Positions 36,789 to 46,524 are shown, numbered from the stretch's first letter. The stretch is 54,542 bases of DNA from Candidatus Woesearchaeota archaeon (GCA_002688775.1 NZDH01000004.1:1-54542), one strand, 5' to 3'. The notes: generated by a model not told the origin, from the letters alone. Translations and numbers: made by a program.

Positions 36789-38516
36789 TCACTTTAACAT
36801 TATCTCTATAAAATTAGAGTATGCAGGTCTTGTGATGAAAACACCAACTGTAACTCCGATGATTGTTGTGATTGCAAAGCCCTTCAATAATCCAGCTCCT
36901 GCGAATATCAATGGGATCATTGCGACTACAACTGTCAGATAAGCAAGCATGATTATTGAAAAAGCTCTTTTGATTTTTTCTTTCCAGTTATAGATATTGC
37001 GAGTTACACCTCTTAAAGTCTCATCGGTTATGATAATTTGGTGATCAACTCCAGTTCCAATGGCAACAATGATGCCTGCTATTGCCGCCAAATCAATGTT
37101 CCATCCGATAATTGCCGCCACACCTAAAAGAATTACTACTTCCGAGATCATTGTTACCAAAATTGGCAAAGCTATCGTATACTTTCTGTACCTTATGCCG
37201 ACAACAATTGCAACTGAGGTTATCGCTACTAATGACATTAAAATTGCGTTTTTGACAAATTCTTCCCCTAAGACTGGAGAAATCGCGTCAATCTTTACGA
37301 TATTCAGCTTTACAGGCAATGATCCTGTTATAAGGATTGTCTGCAGCCTTTTCATGCTTTCCAATGAATTGAAAATTGCCTGCTGCTGATTTGGTCCTGA
37401 ACCAGAGCCTGAGATGGCAATTTGAGTCACAGCTTCCCCCCTTAAATCAGCGCCTATATTCAATTCGTCAACTTTAACATCATCAAGGAAGAGCTCTATT
37501 GGCTGGCTTAAGTAGTCGCTTCTGCCAGTATCTGGATCAAAAATTACTTCCAGATTTCTGGTTGCATCTGCCTGCCTTTGCGCAGCTTCCTGGGTTAAAG
37601 TAATTGAAAACCTGAACCTGCAGAACCATTGAGAACCGGATTGTGAGCAGCCTGCAACTGGGTCAATGCCTGCTTCTTGTGCGCTTCTTGCAACAAAAAT
37701 AATATCCTGGCCGCCCTTGAATACTGTTGCATTGCCGACCTTTGCTTCGAATTTTCCTTGTTTTGCTAAAAGATCCCTTAGCTCTTCTTCAGTTGCGCCT
37801 GCAATCTCAACAACAATGAACTGGTTGCCGCTCAAGTCTCCTGCATCCCTGACAACTATGTCGCTCAATCCAAAAACATTAAGCCGTTGCTTCATGTTGT
37901 CTATCAAAGTGCCAATATCAAATTGGCTTAGCTTGACTTCAGGCTGCAAAACAACCCTTGTACCACCCTGCAGATCAAGCCCTTTCCTGATGTTTGTTTT
38001 CGGAGCGTCATAAATCCTTAATCCCAAGTCTTCTGTGCCTTTACTTATTTCCTTGGTTTTAGGCACAGTTATTGTTTTTGTTATTGTCTCATTAATAAGC
38101 TGTGATGTGCCGTTAATCGTGACGTTTCTTTGTATAATCTCTGTAATTGTTTTTTGTTCTGTTTCATTCAATTCAATGGTTTCAATGTCTTCTCTTGTTG
38201 TGAGCTTATATGAGTCACTTGTCGTCTTTATCTGTATTGTCCTGTTAGGGCTTAAAGCAGAAACATAATCGTAGTAATCTTCTATACTGTTGATCGGGAC
38301 ATTGTTTATTGATGTGATTATCTCTCTTGAAACAGGCTGTACATTTGGTTTTGGCTGAGGAATGCCGGCGATGCTTGCAGAACTGTTTGTCAGCACGCTT
38401 CTTATCGCAACTCCCTCGCTTACTACAGGATGTATGGCTACTAATGAGATCACTATGAATACTAATAACAAAATTATTCTCCAGTTTGTAAATATTTTTT
38501 TAATTTTTTGATTCAT
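36789..38516 (-). CDS. secD: Protein translocase subunit SecD
   Basis: GLDLQGGTRVVLQPE, IIVAIGTGVDHQIIITDE; C-terminal TMs. Confidence 0.95.
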   Translation of the reverse strand: MNQKIKKIFTNWRIILLLVFIVISLVAIHPVVSEGVAIRSVLTNSSASIAGIPQPKPNVQPVSREIITSINNVPINSIEDYYDYVSALSPNRTIQIKTTSDSYKLTTREDIETIELNETEQKTITEIIQRNVTINGTSQLINETITKTITVPKTKEISKGTEDLGLRIYDAPKTNIRKGLDLQGGTRVVLQPEVKLSQFDIGTLIDNMKQRLNVFGLSDIVVRDAGDLSGNQFIVVEIAGATEEELRDLLAKQGKFEAKVGNATVFKGGQDIIFVARSAQEAGIDPVAGCSQSGSQWFCRFRFSITLTQEAAQRQADATRNLEVIFDPDTGRSDYLSQPIELFLDDVKVDELNIGADLRGEAVTQIAISGSGSGPNQQQAIFNSLESMKRLQTILITGSLPVKLNIVKIDAISPVLGEEFVKNAILMSLVAITSVAIVVGIRYRKYTIALPILVTMISEVVILLGVAAIIGWNIDLAAIAGIIVAIGTGVDHQIIITDETLRGVTRNIYNWKEKIKRAFSIIMLAYLTVVVAMIPLIFAGAGLLKGFAITTIIGVTVGVFITRPAYSNFIEIMLK

Positions 38517-39457
38517 ATTATGATTCCTTTCTTGGCTTTTTTTTCAACATAAATTCTTAGCAAGCCGACATTCTGAAGCCATGTCGTGAAAAGATCAGCG
38601 ATCAATCCAATCAGCAAAATTGTCATGATCTGTCTTATGATCTCTGACTGGGTTACAAACATTGCAACTGTTACTGCAACTATTGCTGTACCGGTCATTG
38701 TCAATCCTGTATTCATGGAGCTCATTATCCTTTCCATCACAGTCCCTTCCTTTCTTTTTAGAACCCTTATGGTCAGCAAAATGTCAGTATCAACAGAATA
38801 ACCAATCAACATCAGAAAAGCTGCAATTCCTGCTGTTCCAATTCTTATATCCAATAAGTTTGTAACTGCCAATGCGATCACCATGTCAGAGAACGCTGCC
38901 AAAACTATTGCTATGCTTGGGATGTAAGTCCTGAAATAAATCAAGACAACCAATCCCATGAATAAAAATGCAATTGCCAAAGCAATCAAAGATTCCCTGA
39001 AAAAGCTAGCTCCCAAGGATGATCCAATGATTTCAATGCCTAGCTCAAGTTTGCTTAAGTCTGTATTCAGCGATGCTCCAATTGAATCGAGTAAAGCATC
39101 AAGCTGGGCTTTGTCGCTTCCATCGATATCTACTTCGACAATAACTCCGGCAATCGAGCCTGTGCTTCTTAATATCCTTGCAACAACATCATTATTCGGA
39201 AATTGCTTGGAAACCTGATCTTCAAGCTTATCAATATCAACATCCTTGTCAAATGGAACTGTTATTGTCACTCCTCCTTTCAATGAAACATCTTTTTTTA
39301 TGAAATCTCCAGTTGTTGCAATCTGATAACCAACCTGGGTCAAAGCCAGAATCAGGAATATGAATGGAATAATGAGTAAGGTTTTGTATTTCTTCTCATA
39401 AAATTCATATAAAGTATGCTTAAAGCTTTTCTTTTGTTCTTTATCCTGTTCTTCCAT
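38513..39457 (-). CDS. secF: Protein translocase subunit SecF
   Basis: DVSLKGGVTITVP, LIGYSVDTDILLTIRVLKRKEG, MNTGLTMTGTAI. Confidence 0.93.
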   Translation of the reverse strand: MEEQDKEQKKSFKHTLYEFYEKKYKTLLIIPFIFLILALTQVGYQIATTGDFIKKDVSLKGGVTITVPFDKDVDIDKLEDQVSKQFPNNDVVARILRSTGSIAGVIVEVDIDGSDKAQLDALLDSIGASLNTDLSKLELGIEIIGSSLGASFFRESLIALAIAFLFMGLVVLIYFRTYIPSIAIVLAAFSDMVIALAVTNLLDIRIGTAGIAAFLMLIGYSVDTDILLTIRVLKRKEGTVMERIMSSMNTGLTMTGTAIVAVTVAMFVTQSEIIRQIMTILLIGLIADLFTTWLQNVGLLRIYVEKKAKKGIII

Positions 39458-39612
39458 AAAACCCCACTAAAGAATGTTTTATAGAAAAATAGAGGGTTAA
39501 TAAAGGTTTTTAAAATCAATAGACCACTGGACAAAAGAAGGCCACTGGACATGGACGCGTGAACTATTTAAAGTAAAGAATTATACTATTAAATTAAAAA
39601 TAAAAGAAAAAA

Positions 39613-39657
39613 GCCGCACAAACTGGCGGTACAGGAGACTGAGAACCTCAATAGCCT
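39613..39657 (+). pseudogene. Degenerate tRNA-Leu-like 5'/anticodon-arm fragment
   Basis: gccgcacaaactggcggtacaggagactgagaacctcaatagcc versus the tRNA segment ...cgggagtctgagaacctcctgcc. Confidence 0.45.
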
Positions 39658-39689
39658 GAATATAATGTCAACTATTTAAAGTTTACTAT

Positions 39690-39803
39690 GCCGCGGTCGC
39701 ACAGCTTGGAAGTGCGGGAGTCTGAGAACCTCCTGCCAGCGATGGCATCTGGGTTCAAATCCTTTAAAGGATTACTTTCTGGGTGAAACTCCCAGCCGCG
39801 GCG
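39690..39803 (+). tRNA. tRNA-Leu(GAG) with a 30-nt T-loop intron (39760-39789)
   Basis: Acceptor GCCGCGG/CCGCGGC, D-arm GCAC/GTGC, anticodon loop ctGAGaa, long variable arm TGCC/GGCA. Removing the intron restores CTGGG-TTCAAAT-CCCAG. Confidence 0.88.
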
Positions 39804-39818
39804 CTACTTTATTATATC

Positions 39819-41543
39819 TTACTTTGAATATTTTAATGCATCTCTCACAAAACCATAAAATAAGGGTGATGGGTTACCTAAACGTGACTTAAATTCAGGG
39901 TGCCCCTGAGTTCCTCGAAAGCTTTGTCCTGGAAGTTCTATGTATTCCATAAGTGGGGTATGGTCTGCTCTCATGTAATATCCTGAAAATATCAGACCGT
40001 TTTTCTCCAATAAATCAACATAATCTGGATTTACTTCGTATCTGTGCCTGTGGCGTTCTAAAACGATTTTTTTGTTTTTTTCTAAAATCCCGATTCTAAA
40101 GGCTTGTTTTTTGTCTTTCATCAATTCATTCAATTTTTTTGTATCTTCTTTCAATCTTCCAGTGTCTTGATATAATTTTAAAACCTGGCTCTTGTCTTTC
40201 ATTATTGCAGCATAAGCACCTAGACGCATCGTACCGCCGTACATGCTTTTTTCAAGAATCTTTCTTTGTGTTGGCTGGACATCTATTATGGGAACTTTTG
40301 TTTTTGGAGCTATCTCAGTTGTGTGTGCATCTTTTAGATTGCAGACATTTCTTGCAAATTCAATTGCTGCCATCTGAAGACCATAACATAATCCAAGATA
40401 TGGAATTTTATTTATTCTTGCATAATTAATAGCTGTAATTTTTCCTTCAACACCAGAACCGCCAAAGCCGCCCGGAACAATAACACCATCATAATTTTTC
40501 AATTCAGCCACTGATTTTTTATTGTCTTCGAATTTCTTTGAATCAAGCCAGTTTATCTCAACGCCTGTGTTTAAGGAAGCGCCTGCATGCAGCAGCGCCT
40601 GGTTGATTGAGATGTAAGAATCCGCTAAGTTGTAATCACCAATGTCAATATATTTACCAACAATTGCAATTTTGACGGTTTTCTTAGGATTCAGGATATT
40701 TTCCACAAGTTTTTTCCATTCTGACCATTGGGGTGACTTTTTAGACTTCATTTTAAACTCTTTCAGTATCTTTTCCCCAAATCTTTCCTTTTCCAGATCA
40801 AGAGGAATCTGGTAAACACTCTCTATGTCCGGCTCGGAAATTACGTGCTCTGAGATTATATTTGCATATGTCTCTATTTTCTTTTTCCTTACTGAGTCCA
40901 ATGGCCTTTTTGCCCTGCATATTATGAAATCCGGAAAGATCCCTGATTCGCTGAGCAATCTTATCGCCTGCTGTGTCGGCTTTGTTTTCATCTCCTCAAT
41001 ATGGCTGGGAATCGGCAGATAAGTGACAAGAACATAAGACAGATTTTCAGTTCCGATATCCCTTTCAAGGCTTTTCAACGCAAACAGGAATGGGATGTTT
41101 TCATAATCCCCGATTGTTCCGCCGACTTCAACCAAAACAAAATCATTATGATCGCTGGCTTCTTTTATTCTCTTTTTTATTTCGTCTGGAATATGAGGTA
41201 TGAACTGGACAGTCTGCCCAAGATATTCGCCTTGTCTTTCCCTGTCGATGACTGTCTTGTAGACTTGGCCAGTTGTTATATTGTTTCTTTTTGGAATCTC
41301 CAAATTCAGAAATCTTTCATAAGTTCCAAGATCCTGGTCAATCTCGCCGCCATCATCTGTGACCCAGACTTCACCATGCTCTGTCGGCCTTAGAGTTCCT
41401 GCATCATAGTTGAGATATGGGTCAATCTTTATTGCAGTCACTGTGTAGCCATGTTCCTGCAGGATCTTTCCTATCGATGCTGTTGTAACTCCTTTTCCAA
41501 CACCGCTCATCACTCCGCCAGCTACAACAATGAATTTAGTCAT
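39819..41543 (-). CDS. pyrG: CTP synthase
   Basis: MTKFIVVAGGVMSGVGKGVTTASIGKILQ, DPYLNYDAGTLRPTEHGEVWVTDDGGEIDQDLGTYERFL, PGGFGGSGVEGKI, GLCYGLQMA. Confidence 0.97.
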   Translation of the reverse strand: MTKFIVVAGGVMSGVGKGVTTASIGKILQEHGYTVTAIKIDPYLNYDAGTLRPTEHGEVWVTDDGGEIDQDLGTYERFLNLEIPKRNNITTGQVYKTVIDRERQGEYLGQTVQFIPHIPDEIKKRIKEASDHNDFVLVEVGGTIGDYENIPFLFALKSLERDIGTENLSYVLVTYLPIPSHIEEMKTKPTQQAIRLLSESGIFPDFIICRAKRPLDSVRKKKIETYANIISEHVISEPDIESVYQIPLDLEKERFGEKILKEFKMKSKKSPQWSEWKKLVENILNPKKTVKIAIVGKYIDIGDYNLADSYISINQALLHAGASLNTGVEINWLDSKKFEDNKKSVAELKNYDGVIVPGGFGGSGVEGKITAINYARINKIPYLGLCYGLQMAAIEFARNVCNLKDAHTTEIAPKTKVPIIDVQPTQRKILEKSMYGGTMRLGAYAAIMKDKSQVLKLYQDTGRLKEDTKKLNELMKDKKQAFRIGILEKNKKIVLERHRHRYEVNPDYVDLLEKNGLIFSGYYMRADHTPLMEYIELPGQSFRGTQGHPEFKSRLGNPSPLFYGFVRDALKYSK

Positions 41544-41588
41544 AGAAGTTTTCACCCATAATCATTTTTGGTTTTAGAATTAATTTAA

Positions 41589-41660
41589 CCCGTTCGCTTC
41601 GCTCACAGTATTTAGTGCTCGTCCTCGCTTCTCTGCCATATCGCTCGGGCTCGCCTATAC
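41589..41660. repeat. Intergenic GC-richer repeat, copy 1
   Basis: cccgttcgcttcgctcacagtatttagtgctcgtcctcgcttctctgccatatcgctcgggctcgcctatac; compare 43391-43471. Confidence 0.65.
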
Positions 41661-41799
41661 ATAACATTACTTTAGAAAACAAATAAGAGAGAAATGTGTC
41701 TTTGAATAATCTAGAATTTGAAAAATTACCTAGTTGCATTATTTGGAAATGAAACAGGTTTTATTTATAGTTTATGGTTTGGTGAGTAAAGTTATATTG

Positions 41800-41814
41800 T
41801 TTTCAATATTGAAA
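41800..41814. promoter_or_regulatory. Palindrome TTTTCAATATTGAAA, copy 2
   Basis: Located ~80 nt upstream of the rhomboid gene. Confidence 0.6.
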
Positions 41815-41891
41815 GGAAAATGTCAAAAATCAAGTGTTTAGGTAAAATGTTAAAACAAAGATTAAAATACAACTAATTAATTACAAAGACT

Positions 41892-42539
41892 ATGGAAGTT
41901 TTTGGTTATAAAATAAGGACAGTTGTAATGCCAATAATAGTCATTAATCTTATTGTGTTCCTTCTTCAATTGACTTTAGGAAGTGCATTCACTAATTCGT
42001 TTATCTTGATTTCAGAAGATATTTTTACAAGACCTTGGATTTTGGTTACATCCATGTTTTTGCATTCAACTTTCGGATTCAGCCATATATTATTCAATAT
42101 GTATGCCCTGTTCCTTTTCGGACCACTGCTTGAACAGAGGATTGGCGCTAAAAGATTTCTATTCCTTTATCTAGGGTCAGGATTTGTAGCTGCATTTTTA
42201 TCAAGCTTTTTTTATGCACGTGCTTTAGGTGCAAGCGGAGCTATTATGGGGATGATTGGAGCTATGATAATCTTACTGCCGCATCTTAGATTGTTATTAT
42301 TTTTTGTAATTCCAATGCCGCTTTGGATGGCAGGGATTGCATGGGCTTTGATTGATTTGTTTGGAGTGTTTTTCCCTTCTGGTGTGGGCAATATAGCGCA
42401 TTTGGTCGGTATGGGCATTGGCTTGTTGTATGGATTTTACCTTAAGAAAGAAAAAAAGAACTTTGACAGGAAATTCCATTCCAAAAAGCATCTTGGGAAG
42501 GATGACATAGAAGAATACCTGAATACAGGAAGGATATAG
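41892..42539 (+). CDS. Rhomboid-family intramembrane protease
   Basis: HILFNMYALFLFGPLLEQ, GASGAIMGMIG, GNIAHLVGMGIGLLYG. Confidence 0.88.
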   Translation: MEVFGYKIRTVVMPIIVINLIVFLLQLTLGSAFTNSFILISEDIFTRPWILVTSMFLHSTFGFSHILFNMYALFLFGPLLEQRIGAKRFLFLYLGSGFVAAFLSSFFYARALGASGAIMGMIGAMIILLPHLRLLLFFVIPMPLWMAGIAWALIDLFGVFFPSGVGNIAHLVGMGIGLLYGFYLKKEKKNFDRKFHSKKHLGKDDIEEYLNTGRI

Positions 42540-42584
42540 TAATATTCCATAAAATATTTAAATGGAATTGGATTAGCAAATCAA

Positions 42585-43343
42585 ATGGGAAAAGAAAATT
42601 ATTTGACAACAATTCTTGTCGTAGGTTTGGTCATTGTAGCTATAGTTCTTGCATCAAGTTCAAATACAAGTGTCAGTAGTCAGGAAGAAAAGAGCAAAGT
42701 AAGCGTTTCAGGAAGCTCTTCGGTGACTGTTGACCCTAACAAGGCAGAAGTCTATGTCAATATCCTGACTCTTGAAAAAACAGCCGAGCAGGCCAGGGAC
42801 GAAAACAGCCAGATTTCCAGTGATGTTACCAAAGCGTTAAAGAAGGAAGGTGTGAAAGACAAGGACATCGAGACATCCAGGTTCACAATATCCCCGAGAT
42901 ATGAATATGAAGATGTCATTGAAAGCGGCTTAAGGAGATCAAAACAAATACTTGTTGGGTATGAAGTCAGCAATGTTTTGAAAGTAACAACTCAGGATTT
43001 AGAAAAAGTCGGAAATTTAATCGATGCTGCAGTTGACAATGGCGCAAATGATATTGAAAGAGTTTCATTCGGATTGACAGATGACAAGGAGAAAGAAGTA
43101 AAGCAGCAGGCCATGATCCTTGCCTCAAATGACGCAAAAGAAAAAGCTGTTGCATTGACAGCAAACTTAGGAGTAAGACTGGTCAAGCCGCTTTCGATTT
43201 CAGAATCAAATTTCTTTTACCAGCCATATGAGATTTCTGTAAGAAGCGCTTTCTTAGAGAATGCTGTTGCTGAAGATACTGTCATAAACCCGCAAAAGCT
43301 TGATGTTTCAGCTTCGGTCAGCCTGGTTTATGAGATAAGATGA
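42585..43343 (+). CDS. SIMPL/DUF541 domain protein
   Basis: VSVSGSSSVTVDPNKAEVYVNILTLEKTAEQARDENSQISSDVTKALKKEGVKDKDIETSRFTISPRYEYE. Confidence 0.85.
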   Translation: MGKENYLTTILVVGLVIVAIVLASSSNTSVSSQEEKSKVSVSGSSSVTVDPNKAEVYVNILTLEKTAEQARDENSQISSDVTKALKKEGVKDKDIETSRFTISPRYEYEDVIESGLRRSKQILVGYEVSNVLKVTTQDLEKVGNLIDAAVDNGANDIERVSFGLTDDKEKEVKQQAMILASNDAKEKAVALTANLGVRLVKPLSISESNFFYQPYEISVRSAFLENAVAEDTVINPQKLDVSASVSLVYEIR

Positions 43344-43390
43344 CAGATTTAGTAATATGAAGTTAATATTTTATTTTCTTTAATTTTTTC

Positions 43391-43471
43391 AATCCGTTCG
43401 CAGCTTAGCTGCTCACAATATCTAGTGCTCAGGTCTCGCTTTGTTGCCATTGCGCTCGACCTTCGCCTATC
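43391..43471. repeat. Intergenic GC-richer repeat, copy 2
   Basis: ccgttcgcagcttagctgctcacaatatctagtgctcaggtctcgctttgttgccattgcgctcgaccttcgcctat. Confidence 0.65.
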
Positions 43472-43542
43472 TATTCAATAATTATTCAATCAATTAGCTG
43501 ATTTTCGACACATTAATATATTTTTATAATATTCTAAACAAT

Positions 43543-43899
43543 ATGACAGACTTAGTAGCTTGCTTATCATCCAATGAAAAGATATGGCCTTTTATTGAGA
43601 AACTAGTCAATGAGCAAGACTGGAAAAAAGTATTTCTTGTTACCAGCGAATTCGGGAAAAATAATTTTAAATGCAAAAAAGAGATTGATTTTATCGTGAT
43701 TGACACAGGCAAACCTGTTTCTGAATTGGTTGAGAGCGTAAGGAAAAATCTTAATGGAAAAATAACTGATCTTGAAGTTGCATTGAATCTGGTTTCCGGC
43801 TCTGGGAAAGAGCATATGGCCATCTTGTCGGCATTGCTGAAGTTAGGAGTCGGAATAAGATTAATGGCTGTGACTAAAGAAGGAGTTATGGAATTATAA
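43543..43899 (+). CDS. Small Rossmann-like conserved protein
   Basis: LVACLSSNEKIWPFIEKLV...VFLVTSEFG...ALNLVSGSGKEHMAILSALLKLGVGIRLMAV. Confidence 0.5.
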   Translation: MTDLVACLSSNEKIWPFIEKLVNEQDWKKVFLVTSEFGKNNFKCKKEIDFIVIDTGKPVSELVESVRKNLNGKITDLEVALNLVSGSGKEHMAILSALLKLGVGIRLMAVTKEGVMEL

Positions 43900-43901
43900 A
43901 T

Positions 43902-44495
43902 TTAATTAATCTTCTCACTCAAATAAACAGAATATCCTGATTTCTTTGCTATGACTTTAACATTTCCGAAAACTTCCTGCATTTTCCCGCTCAATGATTT
44001 TCCGCCTTTGTTATGGCGGGCAACCAACTGCAGATTTCCATCTGTTTTCAAATGATCTTTAGATTGTTCTATCAGTGCAAAGCAAATTTCCTTTCCTGCA
44101 GTCTGGGGTGGGTTTGCTAAAATTACATCAAAGTCATCTTGTTTTATCGGTTCATACAGATTTCCCTGGAATATGCTGGCTTTTATATTGCTTAATTTAA
44201 TATTTTTTTTAGATAACATTACAGCCCTTTGATTTACGTCACTCATTATTACGTGTGCACTGAATAATTTTGCTGCTGCAATTCCAAGAATGCCTATTCC
44301 GCAGCCAATATCCAAAACATCTGAATCTTTATCAATGATCATATTTTCTGCTAATATCAAAGTTCCTTTGTCAATTTTATTTTTCGAGAACACTCCTGAA
44401 GAAGTGTAGAATTCAAAATTAATCCCTTTAATCCTATGATTAATCTTTTTAAGCTTCAATGAAGATTTTTGTTTTTCAGAATAATAGTGTTCCAT
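43902..44495 (-). CDS. RsmC/HemK-like SAM-dependent methyltransferase
   Basis: VLDIGCGIGILGIAAAKLF, DVILANPPQTAGKE. Confidence 0.82.
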   Translation of the reverse strand: MEHYYSEKQKSSLKLKKINHRIKGINFEFYTSSGVFSKNKIDKGTLILAENMIIDKDSDVLDIGCGIGILGIAAAKLFSAHVIMSDVNQRAVMLSKKNIKLSNIKASIFQGNLYEPIKQDDFDVILANPPQTAGKEICFALIEQSKDHLKTDGNLQLVARHNKGGKSLSGKMQEVFGNVKVIAKKSGYSVYLSEKIN

Positions 44496-44498
44496 TTC

Positions 44499-45329
44499 TT
44501 ATACTTCTTCCTGCCCCATGATAGTGTATAGGTTGTACAAAATCCTGTCAACGCCCTTGACTAAGTCAAAACCACTTCCTTCTACAACAATGCAATTGTT
44601 GTTATAGTAAGTCCTGAACCTGGCTGATTCTTTTACATAAAGAACAAGCTTGTCTGTATCATCGCAGGTTACAATTGGTCTTGTCAAGCAAGGCAGTGTT
44701 TCATTCCTGTCACATGCTGCAATTGGCTTTTTTAAAAAGACTTTTGACATATGGGTTCCAAAATCCGCAACTGCCAGCGATACATACGATAATTCATCCC
44801 CAACAGGGTTGAAAGTTACATAAAACTCGCCTTGTTCATCAAAAAACCCATCATCCAGATTGCCTTCTATCACTATATCTTCCAGGTCTGCAGGAGAATA
44901 ACGCAAAGCCAAGTTGAATATCTTTGTTCCGCCTGGTGAATTCAGTTGTGTGTACCATAAATCATCAAGGGTTACAAAGCTGTAAACCCCTTTATAGACA
45001 TAACCTTGTGATGCCTTGAGTTTTCCTTTAAGATTCAAGATATGCAAATCCTCAAGAGTTTGCGGCTCTTCCTTGTTGAAAAAAACATTATAAGAAAGAA
45101 TAGCTATCAATACTAATGCAATCACTATTATGCTGATGACCAAAGTCTTATCTGATGATTTTTTTGGCTCTTCCTCTTTTGGCTCGGATTTGTTCATTTC
45201 TTCCACTTTTTTGTCAAATTCTTTTATATCTGAGTCTAATCCTTTCTTGGCTTTTTCAAACTCGTCTTCCTTTATAACCCCTGATTCAAGGCTTTCTTTC
45301 AAAACACTAAGCTTTTTTCTTGGATCCAT
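44499..45329 (-). CDS. Single-TM protein, paralog of 45329-45907 gene
   Basis: Shared RPIVTCDDTDKLVLYVK...CIVVEGS...DRILYNLYTIMG. Confidence 0.65.
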   Translation of the reverse strand: MDPRKKLSVLKESLESGVIKEDEFEKAKKGLDSDIKEFDKKVEEMNKSEPKEEEPKKSSDKTLVISIIVIALVLIAILSYNVFFNKEEPQTLEDLHILNLKGKLKASQGYVYKGVYSFVTLDDLWYTQLNSPGGTKIFNLALRYSPADLEDIVIEGNLDDGFFDEQGEFYVTFNPVGDELSYVSLAVADFGTHMSKVFLKKPIAACDRNETLPCLTRPIVTCDDTDKLVLYVKESARFRTYYNNNCIVVEGSGFDLVKGVDRILYNLYTIMGQEEV

Positions 45330-45907
45330 TATTTTATCACGCCTAATATTCCGTATAACAATCTGTCTTTTAGTCTGATGAAATCTGCATTTGTTGAGGC
45401 TTCTGCAATCACGCAGCTGCCTTCAAGATGAATATTGGTCGTATTTCCATACTTAAAATACACAACAGGGACGTTTGAAGTTGCATCATCGCATGTAATG
45501 ATCGGCATATTGAAAGTATTATTTGCTGTAAACCCCTGCCTTAAAAAAATATTGTAGCTATTCAATGTCAAACCCATTTGATAGTGCGCAAGTGCAATAG
45601 GCTCCCTAAATGAGCTGTTAAAATCATATGTAGCATCTATTTCAAACTTGTTTTGCAGTAAACTGGAAAAATCATCAAATGCAAATATGCCTTCAACATC
45701 AGTTGGCAGGAAACTGAAAGCGGCATTTACCCCGTTAATTTGAGCAACCCATACGTTGCCATTAGTCCTGAAGGTTAGGTCATTGTATTTGACTTTGTTT
45801 GAAGTTGGTGAAAAACCAAAGAACACAAAACTGGAGGTCAGACCCACCATTATAAATATCAGAAACATTATTGTTCCCCACTTCTTTTTTTCTTTCTTTT
45901 CCCTCAT
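45329..45907 (-). CDS. Single-TM protein, paralog of 44499-45329 gene
   Basis: Shared MPIITCDDATSNVPVVYFK...CVIAEAS...DRLLYGILGVI. Confidence 0.65.
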   Translation of the reverse strand: MREKKEKKKWGTIMFLIFIMVGLTSSFVFFGFSPTSNKVKYNDLTFRTNGNVWVAQINGVNAAFSFLPTDVEGIFAFDDFSSLLQNKFEIDATYDFNSSFREPIALAHYQMGLTLNSYNIFLRQGFTANNTFNMPIITCDDATSNVPVVYFKYGNTTNIHLEGSCVIAEASTNADFIRLKDRLLYGILGVIK

Positions 45908-46042
45908 TGGAATTGCGAATAAAGGTAGTTATTTAAAAGTTTCTAACTATGCGTTCAATAGAATTTTCCAAAACATTTATATAGTACTTTTACTTCTTTT
46001 AATATATACTAAAAGTTATAAAAATGTTAAAAATCGACAAAT

Positions 46043-46519
46043 ATGAGCGAAATCAACAAGAAATTCATAGAGCTGTATAAGGAGATCGACCGAGGCCGAG
46101 GCTTAGATGAGTCGTTGGCAGTGATATTTGCCAGAATCTATATAGAACCAGGTGAAGTTGCTATGGAGGACATTGCAAAGGAAACAGGGTATAGCCTTGC
46201 TTCCATAAGCAACAAGGTAAAGTTCATCTCAAGTTTTTGGCCCATAAAAAGGATAAGAAAACCAGGTTCAAACAAGATATTCCTGCATATGGACAAGGAC
46301 ATCATAAATATGTGGAGGGACACAATAGTCACAAAGGAGGAATATGTGTTTAAAGTTGTGAAAGAAAAGATGCCCCCTATGATAAAAGAGTTCAAGGATA
46401 AATCCAAATCTGGCAAAGACAAAAAGAAACTGGAGATACTTAAAAACTATTATGATCAGATATTGAAAGTTGAGCTTGTCTTGAAAGATATGGTCAAGGC
46501 TATTGATAAGATTGGATGA
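46043..46519 (+). CDS. HTH transcriptional regulator (MarR/GbsR-like)
   Basis: VAMEDIAKETGYSLASISNKVKFISSFWPIKRIRKPGSNKIFLHM. Confidence 0.7.
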   Translation: MSEINKKFIELYKEIDRGRGLDESLAVIFARIYIEPGEVAMEDIAKETGYSLASISNKVKFISSFWPIKRIRKPGSNKIFLHMDKDIINMWRDTIVTKEEYVFKVVKEKMPPMIKEFKDKSKSGKDKKKLEILKNYYDQILKVELVLKDMVKAIDKIG

Positions 46520-46524
46520 TAAAA

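Noticed and set aside
39760-39789. Reading the tRNA-Leu insertion as an enlarged variable arm using the second CTGGG-TGAAACT-CCCAG stem
   Set aside because: That alternative loses the TTCAAAT T-loop consensus, whereas BHB excision restores it exactly.
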